Below are positions 1 through 10,195 of a stretch of DNA of 64,000 nucleotides, piece after piece. The stretch comes from Nocardioides sp. JQ2195. GTDB taxonomy: Bacteria > Actinomycetota > Actinomycetes > Propionibacteriales > Nocardioidaceae. Every line of letters starts with the position of its first letter. Positions within the stretch are counted from its first letter, which is position 1. Below the pieces are notes generated by a model. The model had not been told where the DNA came from. It did not search any database and worked only from the letters and a program-made list of their open reading frames with translations. Made by a program: the position numbers and the translations under genes. Where the stretch lies: positions 930,001 to 994,000 of the forward strand of contig NZ_CP050902.1 in the NCBI RefSeq assembly GCF_012272695.1. Reading direction: 5' to 3'.

Positions 1-72
1 GCGGAAGGCCAGGTCGAGCTCGCCGGCCACGATGCCGTCCTGGATCGCGCGAGGAATCATCACGCGGACCAT
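1..72 (-). CDS. 5' end of a gene running off the window (possibly ASCH/PUA-like)
   Basis: Only the first 24 codons are inside the window, reading leftward from ATG at 72. The upstream GGCAGG (reverse strand) is a usable ribosome binding site. The fragment reads MVRVMIPRAIQDGIVAGE and then LDLAFR. This resembles the start of small ASCH-domain proteins, which often open with a hydrophobic strand followed by an 'AI-AGE-DLAFRRW' pattern. That assignment rests on a short stretch and is weak. No domain core is visible and the rest lies outside the window. Confidence 0.45.
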   Translation of the reverse strand, partial: MVRVMIPRAIQDGIVAGELDLAFR

Positions 73-139
73 CCTGCCCGCTTGCGGCTCCCACGTCGCG
101 TGCGCGGCATCCCGGTGCCGTGCGCAACGGAGGGCGAGC

Positions 140-1165
140 TCAGGCAGTGTCAGGGGGGAGCAGTGCCGAGGGGAAGGCGTCGCGGTAGCTGCGCATGCCA
201 CCGGCCGACTCGGCAGCGAGCACGGCCCGGGCCACGGCGCGCGTCACGCAGTCACCAGCCGGGCCGAGCATGGCCTGCAGGGCCAGCACGCCGGTGGGCT
301 CGCCGGAGCCCGTGGCCATCGCGAAGATGGTGTCGCCGTCGAACATGGTGTGCACCGGGTTGATCGCGCGGGCGAGTCCGTCGTGGCCGATCCCGGCGAG
401 CTTCGCGCACTGGGCCTTGGTCAGGGTGGCATCGGTGGCGATCACGCCGATGGTCGTGGCCAGGGGCGGCTTGACCGGCGCCGGGTCCTGGGCGGCGGCC
501 CCGCGGGCGTCGTCGAGCTCGGCCGGAGCAGGAAGGCGGAGTGGGGGCAGGTCGCCGGGCAGGCAGTGGCGGGCGGCGTAGAGCTCTCCGGTGGTGGGAT
601 CGACCGCCGAGCCGACGGCGTTCACCGCGACGAGCGCGCCGATCGTCGTGCCGTCGTCGAGGCGCACCGACGCCGAGCCGATGCCTCCCTTCAGCCCACC
701 GACTCGCGCGCCGGTCCCGGCCCCGTGCGTGCCCAGTCGTACGTCGGCAGCCGCGGCGTCGTAGGCCCGCGCACCCAGCTCGGCATCGGGGTGATGGGCG
801 AACGTGCCACCACGTCCCAGGTCGAAGAGCACCGCGGCCGGAACGATCGGCACCACCTCGCCCGGACCGCCCATCGGGAAGCCGATCCCGTCGCGCAACA
901 GTCGTTGGACCACTCCGTCGACCGAGGCCAGGCCCAGCGCGGAACCACCACTGAGCACGATCGCCTGCACCCGCTCGACCAGGTTGCGTGGGTCGAGCAG
1001 GTCGGTCTCGCGGGTGCCCGGTCCACCACCGCGTACGTCGACTCCGCCGACCGCACCCTCCGGCGGTGCGAGCACGACCGTCGTGCCGCTCAACCAGCCG
1101 TCGCCGATGCGCTCGGCCTGGCCCACCCGGATGCCCGGGACGTCGGTGATGCTGTTCGTGGTCAC
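140..1165 (-). CDS. P1 family peptidase (DmpA/BapA-type N-terminal nucleophile hydrolase)
   Basis: A 341-aa protein of the P1 (S58) family, which self-cleaves to expose a Ser or Thr nucleophile and acts as an aminopeptidase or amidase. The N-terminus NSITDVPGIRVGQ is a family hallmark, followed by GTTVVLAPPEGAVGGVDVRGG and the glycine-rich ALGLASVDGV segment. The motif GGLKGGIGSAS contains the expected Gly-Ser autocleavage site, and INPVHTMFDGD is the conserved C-terminal motif. I chose the GTG at 1165 because the 44 residues upstream in the same frame are low-complexity and run into the palindrome at 1254-1306. Substrate is unknown. No signal peptide is visible, so it is probably cytoplasmic. 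Confidence 0.9.
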   Translation of the reverse strand: MTTNSITDVPGIRVGQAERIGDGWLSGTTVVLAPPEGAVGGVDVRGGGPGTRETDLLDPRNLVERVQAIVLSGGSALGLASVDGVVQRLLRDGIGFPMGGPGEVVPIVPAAVLFDLGRGGTFAHHPDAELGARAYDAAAADVRLGTHGAGTGARVGGLKGGIGSASVRLDDGTTIGALVAVNAVGSAVDPTTGELYAARHCLPGDLPPLRLPAPAELDDARGAAAQDPAPVKPPLATTIGVIATDATLTKAQCAKLAGIGHDGLARAINPVHTMFDGDTIFAMATGSGEPTGVLALQAMLGPAGDCVTRAVARAVLAAESAGGMRSYRDAFPSALLPPDTA

Positions 1166-1253
1166 CCACCCAGTATGGCCACGACCGGGAGTCAGGCGGT
1201 GCGACCTTGGCCGGCCCTGCCTGCGGGCGCCGGGGCGCAGCTCAACTGAAATG

Positions 1254-1306
1254 CGACAACGTGTGGGATCCGACGTACCAGGTACGTCGGATCCCACACG
1301 TTGTCG
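1254..1306. repeat. Perfect 26-bp inverted repeat, candidate bidirectional terminator
   Basis: Two 26-nt arms (1254-1279 and 1281-1306) are perfect reverse complements around one central base. The element lies between the end of the acyl-CoA carboxylase epsilon gene (1322) and the start of the P1 peptidase gene (1165), so transcription of the carboxylase operon would run through it. No T-tract follows. Such long GC-rich hairpins often end transcription in actinobacteria, but a protein-binding role is also possible. Confidence 0.7.
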
Positions 1307-1321
1307 TCGGTGGGTCCAGGA

Positions 1322-1549
1322 TCAGCGGGGCAGACCGCTGGAGCGCCAGCCACCCGGTCCGTGGGGGTGGTTGACGCGCACCCGACGGTGCAGCGCCGAC
1401 CACTCCGAGCCGCGCTTCTTCTTCGGTTCCTCGGCGGTTCCGAGCGACGAGAAGACCGCCACCAGCGCGGCGATCTCCTCCGGAGTCGCGTCGGGGTTGA
1501 CGACCTTCAGCATCGGCTGGGTCGTGCCTGCTCCGGTCTCGTCACTCAC
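1322..1549 (-). CDS. accE: Acyl-CoA carboxylase epsilon subunit
   Basis: A 75-aa protein matching the small epsilon subunits (AccE5/PccE) that bind and activate actinobacterial acyl-CoA carboxylases. The core reads LKVVNPDATPEEIAALVAVF followed by a Lys/Arg/Trp-rich tail ending in GPGGWRSSGLPR, the usual arrangement. It lies 55 nt downstream of the beta subunit on the same strand, which is the standard accD5-accE5 order. It has no enzymatic activity of its own; it stabilises the alpha-beta holoenzyme that makes methylmalonyl-CoA or malonyl-CoA. Confidence 0.9.
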   Translation of the reverse strand: MSDETGAGTTQPMLKVVNPDATPEEIAALVAVFSSLGTAEEPKKKRGSEWSALHRRVRVNHPHGPGGWRSSGLPR

Positions 1550-1604
1550 AGCTCCGCCCTCCTGGTGGCGTCGTACGCCGGGATCCGGCCGCGCGGGCTC
1601 CCAC

Positions 1605-3224
<1,620 letters not shown>

Positions 3225-3269
3225 AGTGGTGCTGGCCTCCTCGCGTGGTCGTGGGCCAATCTAGTGCCC

Positions 3270-4034
3270 ATGACCACGAGCCCCCACCCGCGCCCACCCC
3301 TTGACCCCGATCGGCTCCCGTCGCGGGTGGAGATCCTGGCCACGGCCGGGTCCACGAACGCCGAGCTGGCCGACCGCGCCCGGGCCGGTGCAGACGACGG
3401 GAGCGTGGTCGTCACCGAGCACCAGACGGCGGGCCGCGGACGCCTCGACCGGGTCTGGGAGACCCCGCCGCGTGCCTGCCTGACCTTCTCGCTCCTGCAC
3501 CGCCCCGACCTGCCGCCCGCCAGCTGGCCCTGGATCCCGCTGGCCGTCGGGGTCGCCGTCCACTCGGCGCTCGTCGGGTCCGTCCCGGGCATCGGGCTCA
3601 AGTGGCCCAACGACGTCCTGGTCGAGGGACGCAAGCTGGCCGGCATCCTCGTGGAGCGCAACGAGACCCCACAGGGTCCGGCGGCCGTCATCGGCATCGG
3701 GCTGAACGTCTCCTTGGGCCGGGACGAGCTCCCCGTCGCCACCGCGACATCGCTGGCCCTCGAGACGGGGGAGGTGCCCGATCGCACCGCCCTGCTCAAC
3801 ACCCTGCTGGCGTCACTCGAGAGGACGATGGCCGGGCTCGACGACCTCGGGACGGTGCGGACGGCGTACGCCGCCGCCTGCGTGACGCTGGGCCGCGAGG
3901 TGCGGGTGGAGCTGCCGTCGGCCGAGCCGCTGGAGGGGCGTGCCAGCCGGCTGGACGCCGGTGGCCAGCTCGTCGTGGAGTCGACCTCCGGACCGGTCAC
4001 GGTGGGCGCAGGTGACGTCATCCACGTGCGGTGA
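3270..4034 (+). CDS. birA: Biotin--[acetyl-CoA carboxylase] ligase
   Basis: A 254-aa biotin protein ligase that adenylates biotin and attaches it to the carrier lysine of acyl-CoA carboxylase. The motif AGRGRLDR is the biotinyl-AMP loop, and GLKWPNDVLVEGRKLAGILVE is the catalytic core. A C-terminal SH3-like domain follows (LGREVRVELPSAEPLEGRA). No N-terminal helix-turn-helix is present, so this is a class I ligase without repressor function. ATG at 3270 is preceded by a TAGT-containing short leader. Divergence from accD5 links it to the carboxylase. Confidence 0.94.
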   Translation: MTTSPHPRPPLDPDRLPSRVEILATAGSTNAELADRARAGADDGSVVVTEHQTAGRGRLDRVWETPPRACLTFSLLHRPDLPPASWPWIPLAVGVAVHSALVGSVPGIGLKWPNDVLVEGRKLAGILVERNETPQGPAAVIGIGLNVSLGRDELPVATATSLALETGEVPDRTALLNTLLASLERTMAGLDDLGTVRTAYAAACVTLGREVRVELPSAEPLEGRASRLDAGGQLVVESTSGPVTVGAGDVIHVR

Positions 4035-4058
4035 CCGATTGTTTGACATGATCTGTCC

Positions 4059-4568
4059 GTGGCCATCTCTCAGAAGCTCCTCAACGAGGGCGAACACGTC
4101 ATCGTGACGACCCGAACCCACGTCAAGGCACTCTTCCTGCCGATCATCGTGCTGCTGGTGACGCTCGCCCTCGCGATCTACCTCGGCACCTTCGGCGACG
4201 GCACCACCGGCAAGGTGATCGACATCGCCGTGTGGGTGATCGCGGCAGTCGTCATCGTCTGGTGGGTGGTGCGTCCGTTCCTGTCGTGGCTGACGACCTC
4301 CTACACCTTCACCAACCGGCGCTTCCTGGCCCGCTCGGGCTTCATCGCCAAGGAGGGCCGCACGATCCCGCTCAACCGGATCAGCGGTGTCGACTTCGAG
4401 ATCGGCGTCGTCGACCGCATCTTCGGCTGCGGCACCCTGGTGGTCTCCGACGCGAGCGAGCAGGGGCGGGTCGAGCTCCACGACATCCCACGCGTCGAGC
4501 AGGTCCAGCTGAAGGTGTCCGACGAGCTGCACCGCCTGTCGGAGCAGCGCCACGACGATGGCGCCTGA
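4059..4568 (+). CDS. PH domain-containing membrane protein (bPH2/DUF304, Rv3278c-like)
   Basis: A 169-aa protein with a short cytoplasmic N-terminus, two transmembrane helices at about residues 24-42 and 55-72 (LFLPIIVLLVTLALAIYLG and VIDIAVWVIAAVVIVWWVV), then a bacterial pleckstrin-homology domain with the characteristic YTFTNRRFLARSGFI and TIPLNRISGVDFE segments. Members anchor at the membrane and have no known enzymatic activity. It starts at GTG 4059, 24 nt after birA. The birA/PH-protein adjacency is also seen in M. tuberculosis (Rv3278c-Rv3279c). The end overlaps the next start by 11 nt, so the two are probably co-translated. Confidence 0.85.
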   Translation: MAISQKLLNEGEHVIVTTRTHVKALFLPIIVLLVTLALAIYLGTFGDGTTGKVIDIAVWVIAAVVIVWWVVRPFLSWLTTSYTFTNRRFLARSGFIAKEGRTIPLNRISGVDFEIGVVDRIFGCGTLVVSDASEQGRVELHDIPRVEQVQLKVSDELHRLSEQRHDDGA

Positions 4569-5541
4569 CGCTGGCCGACCCCTCACCCGCGACGACCTGG
4601 TGCGGGCCATCCTGGGGACGGACCCCGAGTACACCTCCGACGAGATCGCCCGGGTCGCCGAGGTCGATGTCGATGTGACCCGCCGCCTGTGGCGGGCACT
4701 CGGCTTCCCGGAGTACGACGAGGCCGAGGTCGCCTTCACCCGGGCGGACGTGGATGCGCTCAGCCTGCTGCAGTCCACCGTCGATGCCGAGGTCATCGAC
4801 TTCGACACCGCGCTGAACCTCACCCGGGCGCTCGGCACCACGATGGCCCGCCTGGCCGACTGGGAGGTGGCCGCGTTGGTGCCCCAGCTGCCCGGGGGAG
4901 AGGGAACGGCGCAGACGCGTCTCGCGGCCGCTCTGGCCCTCCTCGCGAACGTCGGGGAGCCATTCGAGCACCTGCTCATCTATGCCTTTCGGCGGCACCT
5001 CGCCGCGGCGGTCTCCCGGATCGAGTCCCTGGGCTCGGACGACGAGGAGCTCAAGACCACGGAGGTCACCGTCGGCTTCGCCGACATCGTCGCGTTCACC
5101 GCGCTGTCCAACGAGATCGGCGAGGAACGGGTCGGCGACCTCGTCGAGGTGTTCGAGTCGCGGTGCCACGACGTCGTCTCGTCCCGTGGAGGACGCGTCA
5201 TCAAGAGCCTGGGTGACTCGGTGCTGTTCATCTCCGACGACCCGGTCCGCGCGCTCGAGATCGCCGACGGGATCATCGGGGTGATCGGCCGCGACCCCCG
5301 GATGCCCGACGTACGCCTCGGCCTGGCCAGCGGTGGCGTGGTGATGCGCATGGGAGACGTCTTCGGCCCGCCGGTGAACCTCGCCGCCCGGCTGACCGCG
5401 GTGGCCCGACGCAACCGGGTGATCGTGGACGAGGCCACGTCGGCCATGCTGCCCGAGGATCGTTTCGACACGCGGGCGCTGCCGGCTCGGCCGTTGCGTG
5501 GCTTCGGCCTGGTCGAACCGATCGCGGTCCGCGTCCTGTGA
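4558..5541 (+). CDS. Class III adenylate/guanylate cyclase with N-terminal regulatory domain (Rv1264-like)
   Basis: A 327-aa cytosolic cyclase. Residues about 1-160 form an alpha-helical region (SDEIARVAEVDVDVTRRLWRAL) like the Rv1264 autoinhibitory, pH-sensing regulatory domain. The catalytic domain follows at about 168-327. Both metal-binding aspartates are present (GFADIVAFT and KSLGDSVLF), as are the base-contacting Lys of VIKSLGD and the D-x6-N-x3-R transition-state set in DVFGPPVNLAAR. All catalytic residues are therefore intact and cAMP synthesis is expected. It overlaps the PH-domain gene and precedes purK. A stand-alone cyclic nucleotide-binding protein lies at 61505-61876. Confidence 0.9.
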   Translation: MAPDAGRPLTRDDLVRAILGTDPEYTSDEIARVAEVDVDVTRRLWRALGFPEYDEAEVAFTRADVDALSLLQSTVDAEVIDFDTALNLTRALGTTMARLADWEVAALVPQLPGGEGTAQTRLAAALALLANVGEPFEHLLIYAFRRHLAAAVSRIESLGSDDEELKTTEVTVGFADIVAFTALSNEIGEERVGDLVEVFESRCHDVVSSRGGRVIKSLGDSVLFISDDPVRALEIADGIIGVIGRDPRMPDVRLGLASGGVVMRMGDVFGPPVNLAARLTAVARRNRVIVDEATSAMLPEDRFDTRALPARPLRGFGLVEPIAVRVL

Positions 5542-5558
5542 CTCGATAGGGTTCCCAG

Positions 5559-6737
5559 GTGCCCAATGCTTCTGAACTGGCCCCCACGCTCGCCGTGATC
5601 GGTGGCGGACAACTCGCTCGGATGATGGCCCAGCCCGCCATCGCCCTGGGGTTGCCGCTGCGGCTGCTCGCCGAGGCGGAGGGCGTCTCCGCTGCCCAGG
5701 TGATCGTCGACCAGCAGGTGGGCGACCATCGTGACCTCGACACCCTGCGCGCGGTGACCGAGGGGTGCGCGGTGGTCACGTTCGACCACGAGCACGTGCC
5801 CACGGACCACCTGCACGCGCTCGAGGCCGCCGGGGTCGCCGTGCGCCCCGGACCTGATGCCCTGGTGCACGCCCAGGACAAGGGCGTGATGCGCGAGCGC
5901 CTGACCGCACTCGACATCCCGTGCCCCCGGCACGCGCTCGTTGCCGACGTCGCCGAGGTCGAGGCCTTCGGCTTCCCCGCGGTTCTCAAGACGACCCGCG
6001 GCGGGTACGACGGCAAGGGGGTCTGGGTGGTCCGCTCCGTGGAGGACTGCGCCGAGGCCTTCGAGGCCGCCGCTGCGAGCGGCGTGCAGATCCTCGCCGA
6101 GGAGCTCGTCGACTTCCGTCGGGAGCTGTCGGCCCTCGTGGCCCGATCGCCCAGCGGCCAGGCGGCGGCCTACCCCGTCGTCGCCTCGACGCAGAAGGAC
6201 GGCATCTGCCACGAGGTGATCGCACCGGCGCCGGACCTGTCGCCCGACCTCGCTGCGCAGGCCCAGCAGATCGCGCTGACGGTGGCCGGGGAGCTCGACG
6301 TGACCGGCATCTTGGCCGTGGAGCTCTTCGAGACGACCGATGGCCGGGTGCTGGTCAACGAGCTGGCCATGCGTCCGCACAACACCGGCCACTGGAGCCA
6401 GGACGGTGCGGTCACGAGCCAGTTCGAGAACCACCTGCGCGCCGTCATGGACCTCCCGCTCGGCTCGCCCGCGCCGCGGGTGAGGTGGACCGTGATGGTC
6501 AACATCCTCGGTGCCGAGGCACGCGAGGGGGAGGGCCCCGGGCGGTTGTACGACGGCTTCCCGCACGCGATGGCGCGCGACCCGGAGCTGCGCGTGCACC
6601 TCTACGGCAAGGAGTGGCGTCCGGGGCGGAAGGTGGGCCACGTCAACGCCTACGGCGACGACCTCGACGACTGCCTTGAACGAGCCCGGCACGCGGCCGC
6701 GTGGTTCCGGGGCGACCTGGGGAACGAGAGCGAGTGA
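5559..6737 (+). CDS. purK: 5-(carboxyamino)imidazole ribonucleotide synthase
   Basis: A 392-aa ATP-grasp enzyme that makes N5-CAIR from AIR, ATP and bicarbonate in purine synthesis. The N-terminus has the family motif [14 protein letters not shown], the centre has [15 protein letters not shown] (ATP-grasp nucleotide loop), and metal-binding [13 protein letters not shown] is conserved. The start is GTG at 5559, 17 nt after the cyclase stop. It is followed two bases later by purE, whose product consumes N5-CAIR. The pair is a standard two-gene unit. Confidence 0.96.
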   Translation: MPNASELAPTLAVIGGGQLARMMAQPAIALGLPLRLLAEAEGVSAAQVIVDQQVGDHRDLDTLRAVTEGCAVVTFDHEHVPTDHLHALEAAGVAVRPGPDALVHAQDKGVMRERLTALDIPCPRHALVADVAEVEAFGFPAVLKTTRGGYDGKGVWVVRSVEDCAEAFEAAAASGVQILAEELVDFRRELSALVARSPSGQAAAYPVVASTQKDGICHEVIAPAPDLSPDLAAQAQQIALTVAGELDVTGILAVELFETTDGRVLVNELAMRPHNTGHWSQDGAVTSQFENHLRAVMDLPLGSPAPRVRWTVMVNILGAEAREGEGPGRLYDGFPHAMARDPELRVHLYGKEWRPGRKVGHVNAYGDDLDDCLERARHAAAWFRGDLGNESE

Positions 6738-6738
6738 C

Positions 6739-7266
6739 ATGAGCGAGACCACTGCCCGTGTGGGCATCGTGATGGGTTCCGACTCCGACTGGCCGGTGAT
6801 GAAGGCGGCCGCGGACATCCTCGAGGAGCTCGGCGTGCCCCACGAGGCCGACGTCGTCTCCGCGCACCGCATGCCCGACGAGATGATGGCCTACGGTCGT
6901 GAGGCCGCCGGGCGTGGCCTCAAGGTGATCATCGCCGGAGCCGGGGGAGCTGCCCACCTGCCCGGCATGCTCGCGGCGGTCTCCCCCTTGCCGGTGATCG
7001 GGGTCCCGGTCCCGCTGAAGTATCTCGACGGCATGGACTCCCTGCTCTCGATCGTGCAGATGCCCGGCGGCATCCCGGTCGCCACGGTGGCCATCGGCAA
7101 CGCGAAGAATGCGGGCATCCTGGCTGCGCGGATCCTGGCCACCTCGGACGACGCGCTGCAGCAGGAGCTGGTCGCCTACCAGGAGTCACTCGCCGAGATG
7201 GCCCGCGGCAAGGGCCAGGCTGTCCGGGACGCCCAGAGACCACGCACGGTGGGCTTCGGCCAGTAG
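6739..7266 (+). CDS. purE: 5-(carboxyamino)imidazole ribonucleotide mutase
   Basis: A 175-aa class I PurE, which converts N5-CAIR to CAIR. Signature stretches are [26 protein letters not shown] with the catalytic histidine, [13 protein letters not shown] and [13 protein letters not shown]. Length and motifs are standard for the mutase. The ATG at 6739 sits just after the purK stop, so translational coupling is likely. Downstream, the strand continues into a secreted protein gene that looks functionally unrelated. Confidence 0.96.
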   Translation: MSETTARVGIVMGSDSDWPVMKAAADILEELGVPHEADVVSAHRMPDEMMAYGREAAGRGLKVIIAGAGGAAHLPGMLAAVSPLPVIGVPVPLKYLDGMDSLLSIVQMPGGIPVATVAIGNAKNAGILAARILATSDDALQQELVAYQESLAEMARGKGQAVRDAQRPRTVGFGQ

Positions 7267-7315
7267 GAGCCTGCCCGCAGGTTTGTGGACCGACCCGCAG
7301 GGTAGGACTGCCGGC

Positions 7316-8107
7316 ATGAGGTCACGACCGGCACGGGTTCGCTCCATCGGCGCCGGCGTGTGCCTGGCAGTGGCAGCGGTGCTGCCGGGGACCGTCGGCG
7401 CGGCACCGCCGGCCGGCGCAGCTCCGACCAGCGCAGCTGCGGAGACGACCGTCCGGGCGGCGGGCGCGGGCGAGCACAACGTGACGGTCAGGGGACCCAG
7501 CCGGATGCGACTGCGCACGGGGTGCCGGGAGGACTACTCCATCAGGGTCTCCTTCGACGTCTCCGCGGGTGAGGACTACTGGGTGAACCTGCGCGGCCAG
7601 GACTCCCAGGGCCACACGATCGATGGCTCGACCGTGTCGGGAACGGCCACGGCGACGGGACGCACGACCATCGAGCGACCGCTGCTGCTGTGCGGCGAAG
7701 GGCACGATGCCGGGGTCGGGAAGCTGCAGGTGAACGTCCACGTCGGCGACGAGATGGTGGACGGGACGGCGCGGACCGTGATCCGCTACGCCGACCGGGT
7801 CCGGATGAAGAAGCCGAAGCGCGCAGTCGGACGCGGCCACCAGGTGGTCCTGCGTGGTCGGTGGGATCGCGGGACCGGCTTCGGGCTGGACTGCGGCTAC
7901 CACAACCGCAAGTTCGTGCGCGTGCGCATCGACTTCAAGCCCGAGGGTGGGTCCTGGCGCCAGATCGCCAGGACCCGCATCGGCGCCTACGGCGACTGGC
8001 GCAAGAAGGTGGAGGTCCGGCGCACCGGACGCTATCGAGCGAGGGTGAGGAAGAGCGACCGCTATCTCCCAGCACGTTCGGTGGCCCGGCGGGTGCGGGT
8101 GCGATGA
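7316..8107 (+). CDS. Secreted protein of unknown function
   Basis: A 263-aa protein with an Arg-rich start and a hydrophobic segment VCLAVAAVLPGTVGAAPPAGAAPTS that looks like a Sec signal peptide with an Ala-x-Ala cleavage site near residue 35. The mature part is predicted beta-rich. It has three cysteines (GCRED, LLLCGEG, LDCGYHN) and a basic C-terminal half with a repeat-like GRYRARVRKSDRYLPARSVARRVRV pattern, similar to Ig-like or 'surface-exposed beta' domains in other actinobacterial exported proteins. I do not recognise a family. The start ATG 7316 is chosen because earlier in-frame codons lie inside purE. Confidence 0.75.
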   Translation: MRSRPARVRSIGAGVCLAVAAVLPGTVGAAPPAGAAPTSAAAETTVRAAGAGEHNVTVRGPSRMRLRTGCREDYSIRVSFDVSAGEDYWVNLRGQDSQGHTIDGSTVSGTATATGRTTIERPLLLCGEGHDAGVGKLQVNVHVGDEMVDGTARTVIRYADRVRMKKPKRAVGRGHQVVLRGRWDRGTGFGLDCGYHNRKFVRVRIDFKPEGGSWRQIARTRIGAYGDWRKKVEVRRTGRYRARVRKSDRYLPARSVARRVRVR

Positions 8108-8122
8108 GCCGTCAGCCAGGAC

Positions 8123-9271
8123 TCAGCTGATCTCGTCCTCGTCGCCGAGGAGCTCGTCGGGGTGCTTCTCCACGTAGGCGCTCATCCGGCCCGCGCGCAT
8201 CATCGCGAAGAGCTCGTCGGTCCGGCGCTGGTCGAGCTCCACGATCGAGCCGTACTTGTCGATCGTCGGGGTGCCTCCGATCGGCACGGTGAGGAACTTG
8301 ACCTCCTCGGCCTTGGTGCCGCGCAGTGAGAGCGCGAGACCGCGGATGTCACCGTTCTTCCAGGCGTCGTCGACGGTGAGGTGGTCCGTGATCGCCTCGA
8401 GCGTGTCGGAGAGCTTGCGCGGCTTGGTGAGGGTGCCCGCCTCGAGCACCTTCTTCATCAGTGACCGCAGGAAGTTCTGTTGGCGATCGATCCGGTCGAA
8501 GTCTCCGCGCAGCAGGCCGTGCCTGGTGCGGACGTACTGCAGGGCCCGCTCGCCCTCGAGGTTGTAGGAGCCGGCCTTCCACTCGACCTTCTGCTTGTCG
8601 TCGTAGAACGTCTCGGGAATGGTTACGGGCACCCCGCCCACGGCGGTGGACAGGTCCTTGAACCCGGCCCAGTCGATGATCGCGACGTGGTCGATGCGCA
8701 TCTCGGTCAGGTGTTCCACGGTCGACAGCGTGCCCACGGGGCCGAACTCGGAGAAGGCTGCGTTGATCTTGTTCTCGTGGGTCGGCTCGCCCGTCTCGTC
8801 GTAGATCATCACGAAGCTGTCGCGTGGGATCGACGTGACGTAGATGTGCTTCCGGTCGGCGGTGATGTGCACGACCATCAACGTGTCGCTGCGGTACTTG
8901 CCGATGGGCCACGTGTCGCTGTCGACGTCCTCGGCCAGTGTGGTGTCCTGGCTCTCGCCCGGGATCTTCTTCCCGGCGTCCGAGCCCAGGAGCAGGATGT
9001 TGACCGCGTCGCCCTCGTTGGGGTCGGGGCGATCGCCGAGGGTGTCGGTCGAGAAGCGCTCGATGTTGTCGAGCTTGGCGTTCAGGGACCACAGGTAGTA
9101 GCCACCGGAGCCGAGCAGCACCACCAGGACGACGCCCGCCGCGATCAGTGCCTTGGCGTGCTTGCGGCGGAAGACGGTCCACCCGGTGCGGAATCTGTGC
9201 CACCGGGATCCCTCCGTGGTGTCGAAACCGGCACGCTCGTCAGGGTCGCCCTCCGGCGGAGCACTGTTCAT
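8123..9271 (-). CDS. LCP family glycopolymer transferase (first of three)
   Basis: A 382-aa LytR-CpsA-Psr protein. It has a cytoplasmic N-terminus, one transmembrane helix at about residues 40-60 (ALIAAGVVLVVLLGSGGYYLW), and an extracytoplasmic LCP domain with the motifs NILLLGSD, RSDTLMVVHI, TSIPRDSFV, KINAAFSEFGP, VDHVAIIDWAGF-like and YVRTRHG. The Arg and Asp residues that bind the polyprenyl-pyrophosphate headgroup are present. These enzymes attach glycopolymers to peptidoglycan. ATG 9271 is preferred over the upstream start at 9316 because it follows an intergenic-looking leader. Confidence 0.9.
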   Translation of the reverse strand: MNSAPPEGDPDERAGFDTTEGSRWHRFRTGWTVFRRKHAKALIAAGVVLVVLLGSGGYYLWSLNAKLDNIERFSTDTLGDRPDPNEGDAVNILLLGSDAGKKIPGESQDTTLAEDVDSDTWPIGKYRSDTLMVVHITADRKHIYVTSIPRDSFVMIYDETGEPTHENKINAAFSEFGPVGTLSTVEHLTEMRIDHVAIIDWAGFKDLSTAVGGVPVTIPETFYDDKQKVEWKAGSYNLEGERALQYVRTRHGLLRGDFDRIDRQQNFLRSLMKKVLEAGTLTKPRKLSDTLEAITDHLTVDDAWKNGDIRGLALSLRGTKAEEVKFLTVPIGGTPTIDKYGSIVELDQRRTDELFAMMRAGRMSAYVEKHPDELLGDEDEIS

Positions 9272-9316
9272 CAGGTCAGTGTGCCGTGCCGGTGCAAGCA
9301 CCGGCGGCAGGGACAC

Positions 9317-9757
9317 TCACTCCGTGACGCGCCCGCGCAGTGACTTGGTGATCGAGCGCTGCTTCTTCGCCTCGAGGCGGCGGCGCTGCGAGCCTCGGGT
9401 CGGCTTCGTGGGGCGTCGTGGTGGCGCGGGCGGCGCCAGGAGCTCGCGCAGGCGTACGCCGAGCCGCTCCCGCGCCGCGGCCCGGTTGCGGAACTGGGAG
9501 CGATGCTCGGAGGCGGTGACCACGACCGTGCTCGTGGGCAGGCGGGAGAGCGCCCGCTCACGTTGGGCCGGACTCAGCGCAGTGCTGGTGGCGACGTCGA
9601 GGACCAGCTCGACGCGGGAGTCGGCGGTGTTCACCGACTGGCCCCCCGGGCCCGGCGAGCGGGAGAACCGCTCGACCAGCTCACCGGCCGGCACCACGAG
9701 GCCGTCTCCCAGGCCCGGGCCGGCGCCGATGACGAGGTCCTCGCCGGGCTGGTTCAT
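9317..9757 (-). CDS. arfB: ArfB-type peptidyl-tRNA hydrolase (release-factor-like, YaeJ/ICT1 family)
   Basis: A 146-aa protein with the catalytic GGQ motif in SPGPGGQSVNTADSRVEL and a basic tail (RRLEAKKQRSITKSLRGRV) that in this family enters the empty mRNA channel of stalled ribosomes. It hydrolyses peptidyl-tRNA on non-stop complexes. ATG 9757 overlaps the stop of the upstream CoA-binding protein by four bases (ATGA), so the two are translationally coupled. Confidence 0.9.
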   Translation of the reverse strand: MNQPGEDLVIGAGPGLGDGLVVPAGELVERFSRSPGPGGQSVNTADSRVELVLDVATSTALSPAQRERALSRLPTSTVVVTASEHRSQFRNRAAARERLGVRLRELLAPPAPPRRPTKPTRGSQRRRLEAKKQRSITKSLRGRVTE

Positions 9758-10167
9758 TGCCCGCGCTTGCCCCACTCGATGGCGGGGCAGGTGTCCATGA
9801 CGGCCCGCAGGCCCGCGTCGCGGGCCCGTGTGAAGGCCGCCTCGTCGATGACTCCGAGCTGGAACCACACGCCCTTGGCCCCGATGGCGACGGCCTCGTC
9901 CGCGAACTGGCCGGCGGCCTCGGAGCGTCGGAAGACGTCGACCACGTCGACCTCGAACGGCACCTCGGCCAGGCTGGCGTAGCCTTGCTCGCCGTGCACC
10001 ACCGGGGCGTCCGGGTGGATCGGCACGATCTTCTTGCCGTGCTGCTGGAGGAGCGCGGCGATGCGCCACGCCGTACGCTCCGGGTGGTCCGAGAGGCCGA
10101 CCACCGCCCACGTCCTGCACTCGTCGAGCATGAAGTCGATCGCTGCCTGGTTCTGCCACTCGCTCAT
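9754..10167 (-). CDS. CoA-binding domain protein (YccU-like)
   Basis: A 137-aa Rossmann-fold protein of the CoA-binding YccU family. The N-terminus TWAVVGLSDHPERTAWRIAALL holds the nucleotide-binding glycine and loop, followed by KKIVPIHPDAPVVHGEQGYASLAEVP and GAKGVWFQLGVIDEAAF. Function is not known; members bind CoA and are often encoded near translation or redox genes. It shares a four-base overlap with arfB downstream. Confidence 0.88.
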   Translation of the reverse strand: MSEWQNQAAIDFMLDECRTWAVVGLSDHPERTAWRIAALLQQHGKKIVPIHPDAPVVHGEQGYASLAEVPFEVDVVDVFRRSEAAGQFADEAVAIGAKGVWFQLGVIDEAAFTRARDAGLRAVMDTCPAIEWGKRGQ

Positions 10168-10195
10168 GGGCCCAGCCTAGCCACGCGTCGGCGCG

